DNA from: CAVPGH01 sp046726955 | GTDB taxonomy: Bacteria; Acidobacteriota; Vicinamibacteria; Fen-336 | Reading direction: 5' to 3' | DNA length: 6,760 nt | NCBI GenBank assembly: GCA_046726955.1 | Contig: JBKPBQ010000324.1 | Span: 1-6,760 of the forward strand | In this document: piece after piece, positions 6,071 to 6,760 of the stretch | Numbering within the stretch: position 1 is the stretch's first letter | Layout of the letters: the number at the start of each line of letters is the position of its first letter | Position numbers and translations under genes: made by a program | The notes under the pieces: generated by a model | The model's database searches: none | What the model saw: the letters and a program-made list of their open reading frames with translations, nothing else | What the model was told of the DNA's origin: nothing

Positions 6071-6622
6071 CTACTTGCGGCGCTTGTAGGTGATCTTCAT
6101 CATCGGGGCCTCCTTGCCGTCGGGCCCCGTCATGTACATCGTGAAGACCTTGGTGTCCGCGTCCTTCCACTCGGTGGTTTCCCTCATCTTCACGTTCTTG
6201 CCCTGACCGGGGTCGAAGCCTTCCATCACACCCGTCATCGTCTTCGTCTTGGAATCGTACGTCGCCTCGCCGGTCATGAAGCCGGTGGACATCGAGTCCA
6301 CCCAGGTGCTGACGTACTTCTTCTTGTTCGTGTCGAAGCCGACGGTGCCGTGGCCCTCGAAGGGCTGGCCCATCATCTCGCTCTTGAAGTTGCTGACCGC
6401 CCACAATCCCCCGACCATCGACGTCGTCTCCGTGCCCTTGGAGACGGTGGGGGTGGGTTTGCCGGGCTCGACCATCTCGACCGTGGCGTCCCACGTCCCG
6501 ACGTCCTGCTTGAGCACCTCGTGCTCGGGACCCGGCTTCGGGATGGGCGGAGCCTGCTGGGCGTAGCCCGCGGCGGCGAGGGAGCAACAGGCGACGAGAC
6601 AGACGGCAAGCTTCGCGTTCAT
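6071..6622 (-). CDS. Secreted DUF1579 family protein
   Basis: A 183-residue protein with an ideal Shine-Dalgarno (GGAGGTGA, 6634-6627) seven bases before the ATG at 6622-6620. That start is preferred to in-frame extensions reaching 6745. Residues 1-21 look like a Sec signal peptide: Lys4, a hydrophobic core to residue 18, and a likely cut after 'GYA' (21) before 'QQAPP'. 'LVAC' at 9-12 also resembles a lipobox, but it sits early, so a lipoprotein is possible though less likely. The mature part matches DUF1579: 'GPEHEVLKQDVGTWDATVEM' opens the domain, followed by beta-strand repeats such as 'GHGTVGFDTNKKKYVSTWVD' and 'MTGVMEGFDP'. The fold is probably a lipocalin-like barrel acting outside the cytoplasm; no ligand or reaction is known to me. 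It is convergent with the cysteine operon and unlikely to be functionally linked to it. Confidence 0.88.
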   Translation of the reverse strand: MNAKLAVCLVACCSLAAAGYAQQAPPIPKPGPEHEVLKQDVGTWDATVEMVEPGKPTPTVSKGTETTSMVGGLWAVSNFKSEMMGQPFEGHGTVGFDTNKKKYVSTWVDSMSTGFMTGEATYDSKTKTMTGVMEGFDPGQGKNVKMRETTEWKDADTKVFTMYMTGPDGKEAPMMKITYKRRK

Positions 6623-6649
6623 TGAGTCACCTCCGTAACGGTTCTCGGT

Positions 6650-6680
6650 GATATACGAGGGTACTCCCGCGGAATGTCGA
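6650..6680 (-). promoter_or_regulatory. Candidate promoter for the DUF1579 gene
   Basis: On the minus strand TCGACA (6680-6675) resembles a -35 and TATATC (6655-6650) a -10, separated by 19 bases, which is slightly long. Transcription would start near 6643, about 20 bases before the ATG and just upstream of the Shine-Dalgarno. The local A/T enrichment stands out in this GC-rich sequence. By-eye call only. Confidence 0.35.
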
Positions 6681-6760
6681 TTGCCATTCGGCGATCGGCT
6701 CCATCCGCTCGGTGGGCGGGCCGTGTACAACTCCGTGGACGCCAAACGCCGGAGGAGGAT
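6681..6760. other. Right-edge stretch without an identified gene
   Basis: No coding frame here is convincing on either strand. GGAGGAGG at 6751-6758 on the plus strand could be a ribosome site for a rightward gene starting just past the edge, but no start codon follows within the window. Confidence 0.3.

Noticed and set aside
6623..6745. Upstream extension of the DUF1579 gene to 6745
   Set aside because: It would bury an ideal Shine-Dalgarno and place the signal peptide inside the protein.

Overview
The window is a GC-rich bacterial chromosomal stretch with dense, mostly G/C-ending genes and frequent GTG starts. It carries a DUF4388+FHA protein, a DUF1579 secreted protein and an actinobacterial-style CysO cysteine pathway. 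That mix suggests an Acidobacteriota- or Myxococcota-like environmental bacterium, but the sequence alone does not fix the phylum. I see no transposase, integrase, tRNA, rRNA or CRISPR array. This looks like ordinary housekeeping or metabolic DNA, not a mobile island.

Layout. From base 1 to 3033 three genes run leftward: a DUF4388/FHA signalling protein, a DUF1015 protein, and the N-terminal two thirds or so of a nicotinamidase-like cysteine hydrolase cut by the left edge. A 129-base divergent region (3034-3162) holds candidate promoters in both directions, overlapping a perfect 7-bp dyad. From 3163 to 5994 four genes run rightward with 4-base overlaps or an 11-base gap: a rhodanese+ThiF/MoeB fusion, a CysM-type cysteine synthase, a JAMM metallopeptidase (Mec) and a ubiquitin-like sulfur carrier (CysO). 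A hairpin at 6014-6041 separates this operon from a convergent leftward gene (6071-6622) for a secreted DUF1579 protein. The last 138 bases are that gene's upstream region.

How the genes work together. The rightward operon is a complete protein-thiocarboxylate route to cysteine. The ThiF domain adenylates the CysO C-terminus, and the rhodanese domain probably delivers the sulfur. CysM joins the thiocarboxylate to an activated serine, and the JAMM peptidase releases cysteine.

Three points deserve attention. The activating enzyme has its rhodanese domain at the N-terminus, opposite to MOCS3/MoeZ. The carrier ends in Gly-Gly-Val rather than a free Gly-Gly, so it should need trimming before use, and Mec is the obvious candidate. 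The divergent DUF1015 gene encodes a DGHHR motif resembling that of ParB-fold free-serine kinases, which raises the possibility that it supplies O-phosphoserine to CysM. The last point is a hypothesis only.
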